In this document: in pieces, positions 1 to 8,191 of the stretch
Layout: each line of letters begins with the position of its first letter
Numbering within the stretch: position 1 is the stretch's first letter
Origin: Ruegeria_C sp040830705
GTDB lineage: Bacteria > Pseudomonadota > Alphaproteobacteria > Rhodobacterales > Rhodobacteraceae
Assembly: GCA_040830705.1 (NCBI GenBank)
Contig: JBFOME010000015.1
Span: forward strand, 1-64,000
DNA: 64,000 bases
Direction of reading: 5' to 3'
Notes under the pieces: generated by a model
What the model saw: only the letters and a program-made list of their open reading frames with translations
Told to the model about the DNA's origin: nothing
Databases searched by the model: none
Made by a program: the position numbers and the translations under genes

Positions 1-397
1 CGCCGTAGTGAATGTTTTTGGCCGCCAGATAGGTCTGCGCCTTACCCGCCGAAAGCGCCTCGGCCAGCGCCAGCGCATCGTAACAATCAAACCAGCCGGG
101 CGCGGTCAAAGGCTCGACCTCGTCCAATGCGCGATAGGATGCGCTCAGATCGTCGAGGCTCAGGTCCGTGGTGAAACAGGCACGGAAGCGGATCGGAGAG
201 CTGTCGGCATCAATCGCCTGAAAGTTGCCGTAGGGGATGGGTTCCGGCGCCTGCCCCTCAAGCGGCACCAGAGCGACATCCTGACCTGGCTGTGCCTCGA
301 CATCGTAGTAGAAGCCATAGATCTGCATGTAATACATCAGCCCGCCAGCGGCGACTGCGCTGACAAGAATGACGATGGCGAGCAGTTTTCCCTTCAT
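1..397 (-). CDS. DUF6446-like membrane-anchored protein (partial, runs off window)
   Basis: Only the N-terminal 132 codons are visible, because the frame stays open to the left edge of the window. The start is the ATG at 395-397, with a purine-rich stretch just upstream. The protein opens with a short basic segment (MKGKLL) and one hydrophobic helix of about 20 residues, so it is probably an inner-membrane-anchored protein facing the periplasm. The remainder is acidic and rich in aromatics, with no catalytic motif I recognise. From memory it resembles DUF6446, a family found beside glycyl-tRNA synthetase genes in Rhodobacterales. It lies 51 bases downstream of glyQ on the same strand and is probably co-transcribed with it. 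The function is unknown; the family name is my recollection only. Confidence 0.6.
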   Translation of the reverse strand, partial: MKGKLLAIVILVSAVAAGGLMYYMQIYGFYYDVEAQPGQDVALVPLEGQAPEPIPYGNFQAIDADSSPIRFRACFTTDLSLDDLSASYRALDEVEPLTAPGWFDCYDALALAEALSAGKAQTYLAAKNIHYG

Positions 398-448
398 CTC
401 CGGCCCCTTACCTCAAACGGCCTCGTTTGTCCGGCCGGGACATCGGCA

Positions 449-1378
449 TCAGGCCGCGTACCCGCCCGCCTGCGTCTGAACAAACGCATCCGCGCATTGC
501 TTGGCCAGCGCCCGCACCCGGCCGATATAAGCCTGCCGCTCGGTCACCGAAATGACCCCGCGTGCGTCGAGCAGGTTGAAGATATGGCTGGCCTTGATGC
601 ACTGGTCATAAGCCGGGTGGGCCATCACGATGCGCTTGCCGGTCTTGGGGTCGTCATGGCTTTGCATCAGAATGGCTGCGCATTCGGCCTCGGCCTCTTC
701 GAAATGGCGCAGCAGCACCTCGGTATTGGCCACATCAAAGTTCCAGCGTGCGTATTCTTCTTCGGTCTGCTTGAAGACATCGCCATAGGTGAGCGGGCTG
801 GGTGATTGCGGGTCGTTGAAGGGCATATCCATCACATGGTCGATGCCCAGCACGTACATGGCCAGTCGTTCCAGACCATAGGTCAGTTCTCCCGAAACCG
901 GTGCGCAATCATGGCCACCCACCTGCTGGAAATAGGTGAACTGGCTAACCTCCATCCCGTCGCACCAGACTTCCCAGCCCAGTCCCCAGGCCCCCAGAGT
1001 GGGGCTTTCCCAGTCATCCTCGACAAAGCGGATGTCGTGCAGGTTCATGTCGATGCCGATGGCCTCGAGCGAGCCCAGATACAACTCCTGCAGATCGGGC
1101 GGGCTGGGTTTGATCAGCACCTGATACTGGTAGTAATGCTGCAGCCTGTTCGGGTTTTCGCCATAGCGCCCATCGGTCGGGCGGCGTGAGGGCTGCACAT
1201 AGGCTGCAGCCCAGGCATTCGAGCCCAATGCACGCAGCGTAGTGGCCGGGTGGAAGGTACCCGCGCCCACCTCCATGTCGTAAGGTTGCAATATGGCGCA
1301 GCCTTTCGAGGCCCAATAGGTCTGAAGCCGCAGGATAATCTCCTGAAACGAGCGCGGTGCGCCGGATGTGTCACTCAT
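449..1378 (-). CDS. glyQ: Glycine--tRNA ligase alpha subunit
   Basis: This is the alpha chain of the bacterial alpha2-beta2 glycyl-tRNA synthetase, which activates glycine with ATP and charges tRNA-Gly in the cytoplasm. The 309-residue length fits the family. The N-terminal block reading FQEIILRLQTYWASKGC, followed by ILQPYDMEVGAGTFHPATT, is the family signature (class II synthetase fold). The frame stays open upstream, but homology begins at the ATG at 1376-1378 (MSDTSGAPRSFQE), so I place the start there. The beta subunit glyS is not in the window and would be expected beyond the left edge, after the DUF6446 gene. The next 217 bases up to the divergent gene at 1596 hold no gene I can support. 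Confidence 0.96.
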   Translation of the reverse strand: MSDTSGAPRSFQEIILRLQTYWASKGCAILQPYDMEVGAGTFHPATTLRALGSNAWAAAYVQPSRRPTDGRYGENPNRLQHYYQYQVLIKPSPPDLQELYLGSLEAIGIDMNLHDIRFVEDDWESPTLGAWGLGWEVWCDGMEVSQFTYFQQVGGHDCAPVSGELTYGLERLAMYVLGIDHVMDMPFNDPQSPSPLTYGDVFKQTEEEYARWNFDVANTEVLLRHFEEAEAECAAILMQSHDDPKTGKRIVMAHPAYDQCIKASHIFNLLDARGVISVTERQAYIGRVRALAKQCADAFVQTQAGGYAA

Positions 1379-1595
1379 GGGCCTGCCTTTAAGAACGCCG
1401 GATGGGGTCAGGGCTTTCCTATGCAAGCCGCCGCGGAGCGTCAACGGCCCTTCTGGACGCATCCCGCGCGCGACTATCTGAACCTGTCGTGCGAAGAACA
1501 CACAAGCGAGGCCGCAACCTTGCGGGCATGGCGTTTTGGAGGGCTTCCCGAGTATGTTGCGCGCAACGGACAAGAGTTAAGGCAAGAGTTCCTCA

Positions 1596-3323
1596 ATGAC
1601 ACGGTTTTTCGTCGCATTTATCTTTGCGCTCACCTTCGGGCCGAGTGCCGTTTCAGCCCAGCAATCCGGCGACGGCGTGTGGGTTCAGATTGAGGCCCAC
1701 CCGGACATTCCGGTGGCCGAGCAGCGGGCGCAGTTCTTTTCTAGCAGCCTGCCCGACGTGCAGGGTTTCGCCCTGGGGCGCGGCTGGTACGGCATCGTGC
1801 TTGGCCCCTATAGCCGCGCGGATGCCGAACAGGTGCTGCGCGTCTACCGCGCCGAGCGGCAGATCCCCAGCGACAGCTTCATCACCTTTTCCAGGTCGCT
1901 CGGTCGCCAGTTCTGGCCGCCAGAGGGTGTGACCCCTGGCGCGGTGACGGCGCCTACCCCGCAGGTGATTACACCGGCAGCGCAATCTCCGGCAGTGGTC
2001 GCCGACGAGACACCGGCCCAGGCGCGACGCAGTGAACGGCTGCTGACGCGGGAAGAACGGCGCGGGTTGCAGACCGCATTGCAGGCCGCCGGGTTCTACA
2101 ACGCGACCATTGACGGTGCCTTTGGTCCGGGCACCCGCCGATCCATGGCGGATTGGCAGAGCTTCAACGGTTATGAACCAACCGGCATCCTGACCAGCAG
2201 CCAGCGTATCGTGCTGATGGATCAATACAACGCCCCCTTGCTGAGTGTCGGGATGGCCCGCAGGTTTGATGACAAGGCGGGGATTTCGGTTGACCTGCCT
2301 CTGAGTGAGGTGGCGTTCAGCCGGTATGATCCGCCATTCGCCCATTACGATGCCCAAGGCGATCTTGGCGCGCGCGCGCTTCTGATCAGCCAGCCAGGTG
2401 AGCGCGCTGACCTGTTCGGGCTTTATGATGTGATGCAGACGCTGGAAATCGTGCCGCTGGACGGCCCCCGCCAGCGCAAAAAAGACAGCTTTACCATCGA
2501 GGGCCGTGGCAATGGCATCGTGTCCTATGCTGAGGCCACGCTGAGGGATGGTCAGATCAAGGGCTTCACGCTTGTGTGGCCCGATGGCGACGAGGGCCGC
2601 CGTGCCCGCGTACTGCAGGCGATGAAGGCCAGCTTTACGCGCACCGACGGTGTGCTCGATCCGGCCGAAGGCGCGGATGCGGGGCAAAGCGTCGATCTGA
2701 TCTCGGGGTTGGAGATTCGCAAGCCACGCATCTCGCGCTCGGGCTTTTATGTGGACAGGTCCGGGGCGGTGCTGACCGTCGCCGAAGCGGTGCAAGGTTG
2801 CACCCGCATTACCCTCGACAACACCTATCGCGCCGATCTCGTCACCCAGGATGAGGGGCTCGGCGTCGCTCTGCTGCGGCCGGCCCAGCCGCTGGCGCCG
2901 ATGGCCGTGGCCGAGTTGCATGCGAGTGAACCCAGACTGCAATCCCCCGTCACGCTTGCGGGCTACTCCTACGAAGGGGTTCTGGGTGCACCGACGCTGA
3001 CCTTTGGCACTTTGTCGGATGTGGCCGGTCTGCGCGGCGAGGTGGAACTGTCGCGCCTGGCGCTTGCGCCGCAGGAGGGCGACGCGGGCGGCCCGGTCTT
3101 TGACACCGGTGGCTCGGTTGTCGGCATGCTGTTGCCTGATCCCGCGACCGGCCAGCAATTGCCGCAAGACGTGAGTTTTGCAGCCGATGCGCAGGCGCTG
3201 CGCAATGTGCTGGAGGCGTCGGGCCTGACAGTGGAAAATGCCCCGGAAACGGCGGACATCACGCCGGATGAGTTGAACCGCAGGGCCAATGGCATGACCG
3301 TACTGGTCAGTTGCTGGGATTGA
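1596..3323 (+). CDS. Secreted SPOR/peptidoglycan-binding protein with a degenerate trypsin-like domain
   Basis: The 575-residue protein has a signal peptide (residues 1-21, ending SAVSA), then a SPOR-like segment (about 28-95, containing GWYGIVLGPYSRADAEQVL). A peptidoglycan-binding PG_1 domain follows (about 149-210, with LQAAGFYNATIDGAFGPGTR). The C-terminal part (about 385-550) has a chymotrypsin/trypsin-like layout, but the triad is lost: the position normally filled by His in TNAHVV is Glu397, the Asp of DxALL is Gly423, and the Ser of GDSGGP is Ala497. The surrounding structural motifs (TVAEAVQGC, GVALL, GDAGGPV) remain. I infer a periplasmic, cell-wall-bound, non-catalytic scaffold or sensor. 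The Tat-exported carbonic anhydrase gene follows on the same strand after 55 bases. The domain calls are firm; the function is not known. Confidence 0.85.
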   Translation: MTRFFVAFIFALTFGPSAVSAQQSGDGVWVQIEAHPDIPVAEQRAQFFSSSLPDVQGFALGRGWYGIVLGPYSRADAEQVLRVYRAERQIPSDSFITFSRSLGRQFWPPEGVTPGAVTAPTPQVITPAAQSPAVVADETPAQARRSERLLTREERRGLQTALQAAGFYNATIDGAFGPGTRRSMADWQSFNGYEPTGILTSSQRIVLMDQYNAPLLSVGMARRFDDKAGISVDLPLSEVAFSRYDPPFAHYDAQGDLGARALLISQPGERADLFGLYDVMQTLEIVPLDGPRQRKKDSFTIEGRGNGIVSYAEATLRDGQIKGFTLVWPDGDEGRRARVLQAMKASFTRTDGVLDPAEGADAGQSVDLISGLEIRKPRISRSGFYVDRSGAVLTVAEAVQGCTRITLDNTYRADLVTQDEGLGVALLRPAQPLAPMAVAELHASEPRLQSPVTLAGYSYEGVLGAPTLTFGTLSDVAGLRGEVELSRLALAPQEGDAGGPVFDTGGSVVGMLLPDPATGQQLPQDVSFAADAQALRNVLEASGLTVENAPETADITPDELNRRANGMTVLVSCWD

Positions 3324-3378
3324 GCCCGGCTATGCGGGACGCAACAGCGCACGCCATGAGTTGGAAAAGCACAGGTCG

Positions 3379-4053
3379 ATGATGTTGAAACGTCGAGATT
3401 TGATCACCGGGGGCGTGGCAGCGGTTGCTGCACCCTTCGTGCGCCCTGTTTCTGCCGAAACTTCGCAGGTTCCGCCCGACGAGGCGCTGGAGCGTCTGAT
3501 CGAGGGCAATGCGCGCTACGTCGCGAATGCCCCGGTCAATACTGATCATTCGGTTGGCCGCAGCGCCCGTGCGCTAGGTCAACAGCCCTTTGCCACCATT
3601 GTCAGCTGTGCCGATTCCCGCGTCGCGCCCGAACTTATCTTCGATCAGGGGCCGGGCGAGCTTTTCGTGATCCGTGCGGCGGGCAACGTCATAAGCGACT
3701 ACGGATTGGCCAGCCTGGAATACGGGGCGGCTGTGCTGGGCATCTCGACGATCGTAGTTCTCGGGCACAGTTCCTGCGGGGCGGTCAGCGCAACGATCTC
3801 TGCCGTGCAAGACGACACCCTGCCCGGTGGCCATTTGCCGGGTCTGGTGAACGCCATCCGCCCCGCCGTGGTCGAGGCGATTGCCGATGATCCAGCCGAT
3901 CTGCTGGCCGATGCAACAGCCCGAAACGCCCTGCATGGGGCCGAAAAGGCGCGCAGCACCGCTCCGATCCTTTCCGAATTGCACCTGACAGGGCAACTGA
4001 AGACTGCGGCTGCGGTATATGACATCGCAACCGGACAGGTGGCCTTCCTCTAG
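3379..4053 (+). CDS. Tat-exported beta-carbonic anhydrase
   Basis: Beta-class carbonic anhydrase, a zinc enzyme that interconverts carbon dioxide and bicarbonate. The N terminus (MMLKRRDLITGGVAAVAAPF) carries a twin-arginine motif followed by a hydrophobic stretch and an SAE-type cleavage region, so the enzyme should be exported folded to the periplasm. The zinc and catalytic residues are present: Cys and the Asp-Arg dyad in SCADSR, and His and Cys in GHSSCGA. Two adjacent ATG codons (3379, 3382) are possible starts; an upstream in-frame TTG at 3361 is less likely, because it would push the arginine pair deeper. Length is 224 residues. It follows the pseudo-protease gene closely and converges with the ThDP enzyme gene. 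Confidence 0.92.
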   Translation: MMLKRRDLITGGVAAVAAPFVRPVSAETSQVPPDEALERLIEGNARYVANAPVNTDHSVGRSARALGQQPFATIVSCADSRVAPELIFDQGPGELFVIRAAGNVISDYGLASLEYGAAVLGISTIVVLGHSSCGAVSATISAVQDDTLPGGHLPGLVNAIRPAVVEAIADDPADLLADATARNALHGAEKARSTAPILSELHLTGQLKTAAAVYDIATGQVAFL

Positions 4054-4075
4054 GTGATCTTGCGAGGGGCTACGA

Positions 4076-5650
4076 TTACACGATATCGGGCGTCAGATAG
4101 ATCAGCGTCGGACCGTCGGCGTCAAAGGCTGCACGCACCGCATCCTGCATCTCGGCCAGCGTTGAGGGCGCTGCCGAGGCAGCCCCGAAAGCACCGGCCA
4201 GCTTGCAGAAATCGGGATTGCGGGCAATGACCGCGTTGGGCGCGATCTGAGCGGCCTGCATGCTCTCCTCAATCTCTTTCAGCTTGCCATTGTCCCAGAT
4301 CACAATCGGCAGCGGCAAGCCAAGTTCGACCGCCACACCAAGTTCTTGCATCGTGTAGTGGAAGCCGTAGTCGCCTGCGATCACCATGGTGGGCTTGCCA
4401 GCGCGCGCCACCGCACCGCCGATGCCTGCCGGCAGCGCATAGCCCAACGTGCCAAACCCGGTCGGATGATGCCAGTGATGGGGATAGTGCATGCCCCAGA
4501 CCTCTTTCGCGAGATAGGCAAACTGGGTCATATCCGAATAGATCATCGCATCCGCGGGCACCGCCTCGCGCAGCGCGTCGATCACCGGCAGAATGCCGGG
4601 CCGCTCCGCATCCGCCTCGGCCCGCCAGCGGGTGCGGGCTTTGGTCACCTCCTCCGCGGTCCAGCCGGTGGCGGGTTTGGCCGCTTCGGTGGCACCCCAA
4701 AGTGCCTTGGCAAAGCTCTCACCATCAGCTTGCAGCTTAACCAGCGCGCGCTGTGCGTCCGAAAGCACCTGCGGATCGAGATCGACCCGCACCAGCGGCG
4801 CAGTATGGCCCAGATGTTCGCGCCAGAGGTCGACCTCGGCCAATTCCGTGCCCACGGCGATCACCAGATCTGCGCTGCCGATCACCTCGCTGCTGCCCGG
4901 TCGCGCCAGCGTCGCGCCGAAATCGAGCGGATAGCCCGTTCCGACCAGCCCGCGCCCGGCATAGGTGGTGAAACAGGCTGCCCCCAATTGGGTCACGATC
5001 TGACGCCAGAGGTTAGATCGTGCACCGCCCCCCAGAATGAACAGCGGGCGTTTGGCGATGTTGAGCAGCGAAAAGACCGGTGCAATGTCAGGCTCCAGCG
5101 CCTTGGTGCGCAGCGCGGGCTGGGCAGGAAGCGGAGCGCCCTCGACAGGCGTTTCCAACTGAGCAATCGGCACCTGAATATGCTTTGGACGGGGCCGCAC
5201 GACCTCGAATTCTTCGAATGCGCGTTCGATCAACCCATAGGCGGCGTCTGCGGTATGCGCGGTCTCGGACCAATCGCAGACCGTGGCGGCGGCCGCGCGT
5301 TGGTCGCGCATCTGGTGCAGTTGCCCCTTGCGCGATGCGATCTCGTCCAGACAGGACGAGATCGCCAGAACCGGCACGGAGTCGGAATAGGCCTGCCCCA
5401 GTGGCGTCAGCGTATTCGCCAGCCCTGGACCGGTGATCACATAGGCCACGCCCGGCTTGCCTGAGGCGCGCGCATAGCCGTCGGCCATGAACCCCGCGCC
5501 CTGCTCATGCCGCGCAAGGACGTGGCGGATGCCAGCCTCTTCGATGCCGCGATACATCTCCTGGTTATGCACGCCGGGTATCCCGAATATCACGTCGACC
5601 CCACGGTCGCTCAGCATATGGGAAATCTGCGCCCCAAGCGGTTTCTTCAT
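4076..5650 (-). CDS. ThDP-dependent enzyme of the acetolactate synthase family, possibly 5-guanidino-2-oxopentanoate decarboxylase
   Basis: This 524-residue protein has the three-domain organisation of ThDP-dependent decarboxylases/synthases: an N-terminal Pyr domain with the catalytic Glu in ARHEQGAGFMADGYAR, a central Rossmann-like domain, and a C-terminal PP domain. The ThDP-magnesium motif is atypical: it reads GDYGFHYTMQELGVAVELG and ends in WDN, where the canonical form is GDG with a final NN. From memory, proteins of this shape in Rhodobacterales are annotated as 5-guanidino-2-oxopentanoate decarboxylase (AruI, arginine transamination pathway), but the substrate cannot be read from the sequence. 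The ATG at 5648-5650 overlaps the trkH stop (TAATG), so the two genes are translationally coupled. Confidence 0.8.
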   Translation of the reverse strand: MKKPLGAQISHMLSDRGVDVIFGIPGVHNQEMYRGIEEAGIRHVLARHEQGAGFMADGYARASGKPGVAYVITGPGLANTLTPLGQAYSDSVPVLAISSCLDEIASRKGQLHQMRDQRAAAATVCDWSETAHTADAAYGLIERAFEEFEVVRPRPKHIQVPIAQLETPVEGAPLPAQPALRTKALEPDIAPVFSLLNIAKRPLFILGGGARSNLWRQIVTQLGAACFTTYAGRGLVGTGYPLDFGATLARPGSSEVIGSADLVIAVGTELAEVDLWREHLGHTAPLVRVDLDPQVLSDAQRALVKLQADGESFAKALWGATEAAKPATGWTAEEVTKARTRWRAEADAERPGILPVIDALREAVPADAMIYSDMTQFAYLAKEVWGMHYPHHWHHPTGFGTLGYALPAGIGGAVARAGKPTMVIAGDYGFHYTMQELGVAVELGLPLPIVIWDNGKLKEIEESMQAAQIAPNAVIARNPDFCKLAGAFGAASAAPSTLAEMQDAVRAAFDADGPTLIYLTPDIV

Positions 5651-7098
5651 TAAGCTCTCCAGAATTGTACCGTCAGGATGACGAAGACCGCCATCAGTTC
5701 GAGCCTGCCGATCAGCATGCCGAGGGTCAGCATCCATTTGGCGGTGTCGTTGAGATTGGCGAAATTGCCCGCCGGGCCGATCTGATCGCCGAGACCCGGA
5801 CCGATATTGGCAAGTGCGGCAGCGGCGCCGGATACTGATGTGGTAAAGTCGAGCCCCGTCAGGCCGAGACCCCAGGACAGGATGCCCATGGTGACGATGA
5901 AAAAGACAAAAAAGCTCATCACCGAGCTCAGCACGTCCTGCCCCACCGCCCGCCCGCCATAACGCGGTGTGAACACGCCGCTGGGCTGGCGTATACGCTG
6001 CAATTGCGCGCGGATCGAGGCAAAGAGCAACTGGTAGCGGAAAATCTTGATCGAGCAGGCGGTTGATCCGGCACATCCGCCGATCAGGCCTATGAAAAAC
6101 AACATGGTCACCGGGAAACCACCCCAGGTCATGTAGTCTGTGCTGGCATACCCGGTGCCGGTCATCAGGGACACGGTGTTGAACAGCGTCTTGCGGACTG
6201 CACCTTCGCCGGTCGCGGGGGTCTGAAACAGGTTCCAGAGCGTCAACAGTCCCACCAACACCACCGCGGTCCCGACAAAGGCCCGCACCTGACTATCACG
6301 ATAAAGCGGCTCGGCCGTGCCCGCGATCATCTGCACGTAGCGCACGAAAGGCAGCGCCGCGAGCACCATAAAGAGAACCGCCACATATTCAGTCGCAGGC
6401 GGGAACCCCCCGAACGAAGCGTCGTAGTTGGCAAACCCACCGGTCGCCACGGTGGTCATGGCATGGACAGAGGCATCGAATGCATCCATCCCTGAGGCCG
6501 CATAGGCCAGCGCGCAGGCCATGGTCAGCGAGATATAGACGACAGAAATCCGGGACGAAATCTCGGTCGCGCGCGGCAGGATTTTACCAAAGGTATCAAA
6601 TCCTTCCGACCGGAAGATCTGCATCCCGCCGACGCGTAATTCGGGCAGGAACACCATCGCCACGACGATAATACCGATCCCGCCCAGCCATTGCAGCAGC
6701 CCGCGCCACAACAAGAGCCCGCGCGGCAACTCGTCAAGGCCTGAGATCACGGTCGATCCGGTGGTCGTCAGGCCCGACATCGATTCGAACAGCGCATCGA
6801 CAAAGCGCAACTCGGTCTCGCCAAACATGAAGGGAATCGCACCAAAGATCGGCAGGGCCACCCAGACGCCCGTGGTCAGAAGAAAGGTCTGCTGGATGGT
6901 CAGGCCCTCGCGCACGCCATTGGCGCAGCTCATGGCCATCAAAGCGCCCACCAGCGTGGTGATCAGGGCACTTTGAAGAAAGACATGCCATTCGCCCCGC
7001 CCTTCGGCGAAATCCGACATCATTGGCAACAGCATGGTCAGGCCAAGAATGGCGACCAGCAGACCGATCACATATCCGACGGGGCGAAGGTCCAACAT
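5650..7098 (-). CDS. trkH: Trk-type potassium uptake protein TrkH
   Basis: Inner-membrane potassium-translocating subunit of the Trk system, which normally works with the regulatory protein TrkA (not seen here). The 482-residue protein has many hydrophobic helices and four recognisable selectivity-filter loops: SGLTTTGST, TTVATGGF, LMTGTGYAS and ALANIGPG. The start ATG (MLDLRPVGYVIG) is followed directly by the first helix. The gene overlaps the downstream ThDP enzyme by one base and lies 51 bases downstream of the Ala/Lys/Pro-rich gene on the same strand. Confidence 0.95.
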   Translation of the reverse strand: MLDLRPVGYVIGLLVAILGLTMLLPMMSDFAEGRGEWHVFLQSALITTLVGALMAMSCANGVREGLTIQQTFLLTTGVWVALPIFGAIPFMFGETELRFVDALFESMSGLTTTGSTVISGLDELPRGLLLWRGLLQWLGGIGIIVVAMVFLPELRVGGMQIFRSEGFDTFGKILPRATEISSRISVVYISLTMACALAYAASGMDAFDASVHAMTTVATGGFANYDASFGGFPPATEYVAVLFMVLAALPFVRYVQMIAGTAEPLYRDSQVRAFVGTAVVLVGLLTLWNLFQTPATGEGAVRKTLFNTVSLMTGTGYASTDYMTWGGFPVTMLFFIGLIGGCAGSTACSIKIFRYQLLFASIRAQLQRIRQPSGVFTPRYGGRAVGQDVLSSVMSFFVFFIVTMGILSWGLGLTGLDFTTSVSGAAAALANIGPGLGDQIGPAGNFANLNDTAKWMLTLGMLIGRLELMAVFVILTVQFWRA

Positions 7099-7149
7099 TA
7101 CGCGCAGCGTTGGCGCGCCATGGGTTCGCTGTCAAGCACCGGCGCGGTG

Positions 7150-7911
7150 TCAGGTCTTGGGTTTGGCCTTGGAAGCGGGCATTGCCGGAGGTACCGACGG
7201 CGTCCGTGTGGTGCGACGCTGCGGGGCAGGCTTGGCGTCTGCGGCAGTATCCGGTTTCGCCGTCGCGGTAGACTTGATCTCCGCCTTGGCAGGGGCCGCT
7301 TTGGCTTGAGCCACTTTGGTCGCAGGCTTCGCAACAGGTTTCGCAGTCGTTTTTGCGGCTGGCTTGGCCGGGGTCGTGACCTTGGCAGCAGGTTTCGCCG
7401 GCTTGGCCGGAGCGGTCACGGTTTTCGGCGAAGCTGCCTTGGCAACGGGAGCCGGCGCCTTCGGTGCCGGTTTCGCGGTCTCTACCTTGACCGGAGCGGC
7501 TTTGACGGCGGGCGCCGCCGTTTTGGTAGCCGGTTTTGCGGCCTCAACCTTGACCGCTTCAGGTTTCGCGGTGTCGGCTGGGGTTGGCTTTCTCACCGCC
7601 GGCTTGGCCGGGGCTGCTTTTGCCGCAGGCGCCGCCTTTTTGGCGACGGGCTTTGCAACCTTAACCTTGGCCGGCGCAGGCTTGGACTTCGCCTTTGGGG
7701 CAGGTTTTGCGGGCGTTTTTGGCGCTGGTTTGGCAACCGGTGCCGAGGCGGGCGCGGCCGCAGCTGCCTGCATGGCGCGCACCTGGCAGTAGGGGAACTG
7801 CATCGCTGATTTGCTCATGACCTCAAGAATCTGTAGCTGATTCGTGATGATCTGGCCTGCGACGCGAATGGCGGCCGCTTGGATTTCCAATGGTGTCCTG
7901 ATGAAGCTCAT
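7150..7911 (-). CDS. Protein with short phasin-like head and Ala/Lys/Pro histone-like tail (PhaF/PhaM-like candidate)
   Basis: The 253-residue protein has two parts. Residues 1-48 form a predicted amphipathic helix (IQAAAIRVAGQIITNQLQILEVMSK) ending in a small Cys-containing stretch. Residues 49-253 are a low-complexity tail of repeated AKPA, KPA, PAK and AAPA units, strongly basic and similar in composition to histone H1 and to the C-terminal tail of PhaF. PhaF of Pseudomonas joins a phasin domain to such a tail and ties PHA granules to the nucleoid. A CTGC-N3-GCAG palindrome at 8136-8146, upstream of this gene, matches the sites at the pha genes in this window and supports a link to PHA. 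The head is too short to assign to phasins with confidence, so the function is an inference. The ATG at 7909-7911 has a purine-rich stretch (AGAGG) upstream. Confidence 0.75.
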   Translation of the reverse strand: MSFIRTPLEIQAAAIRVAGQIITNQLQILEVMSKSAMQFPYCQVRAMQAAAAAPASAPVAKPAPKTPAKPAPKAKSKPAPAKVKVAKPVAKKAAPAAKAAPAKPAVRKPTPADTAKPEAVKVEAAKPATKTAAPAVKAAPVKVETAKPAPKAPAPVAKAASPKTVTAPAKPAKPAAKVTTPAKPAAKTTAKPVAKPATKVAQAKAAPAKAEIKSTATAKPDTAADAKPAPQRRTTRTPSVPPAMPASKAKPKT

Positions 7912-8122
7912 TATTGGGCTCCTCTATGTGTGATTTTCGGGAAAAGTGAAGAGATAGAGGAGGTTGCGATGACTTCGCAAAGACCATCGGCTCTTTTGCC
8001 CGACCCTATTTTTGCGACTCGCATTGCCGCCCTCTGCCTGTATCGGCCCGCCCCATCAAACACCGTGTTCGACGGCACGAAACCAGATCCGATACCCAAT
8101 ATATCCGCAAAACCGAGCATGT

Positions 8123-8147
8123 GCAGCATTATTCGCTGCGTCGCAGC
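8123..8147 (-). promoter_or_regulatory. Putative PhaR operator upstream of the histone-tailed gene
   Basis: A perfect CTGC-GTC-GCAG palindrome lies at 8136-8146, within a cluster of GCAGC/GCTGC repeats (8123-8127, 8135-8139, 8143-8147). The preceding stretch GTGCAGCATT (8121-8130) is also present, base for base, beside the operator of the phasin gene (55492-55501). PhaR of Paracoccus is reported to bind CTGC-N3/4-GCAG. The site is about 225 bases from the start codon at 7911. The rest of the 280-base gap between the two genes (7912-8191) contains no gene I can support. Confidence 0.5.
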
Positions 8148-8191
8148 GGCGCGAGACAGCAGGCTGGCTGTGATTGGCGTGATTTCGCGCG

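Noticed and set aside
1653..3167. Long open frame of about 504 codons on the strand opposite the pseudo-protease gene
   Set aside because: It lacks any family-like motif, and the plus-strand gene has a signal peptide and recognised domains; the frame arises from GC-rich codon structure.
4346..5464. A 372-codon open frame opposite the ThDP enzyme
   Set aside because: It is antisense to a well-conserved protein and shows no coherent domain.
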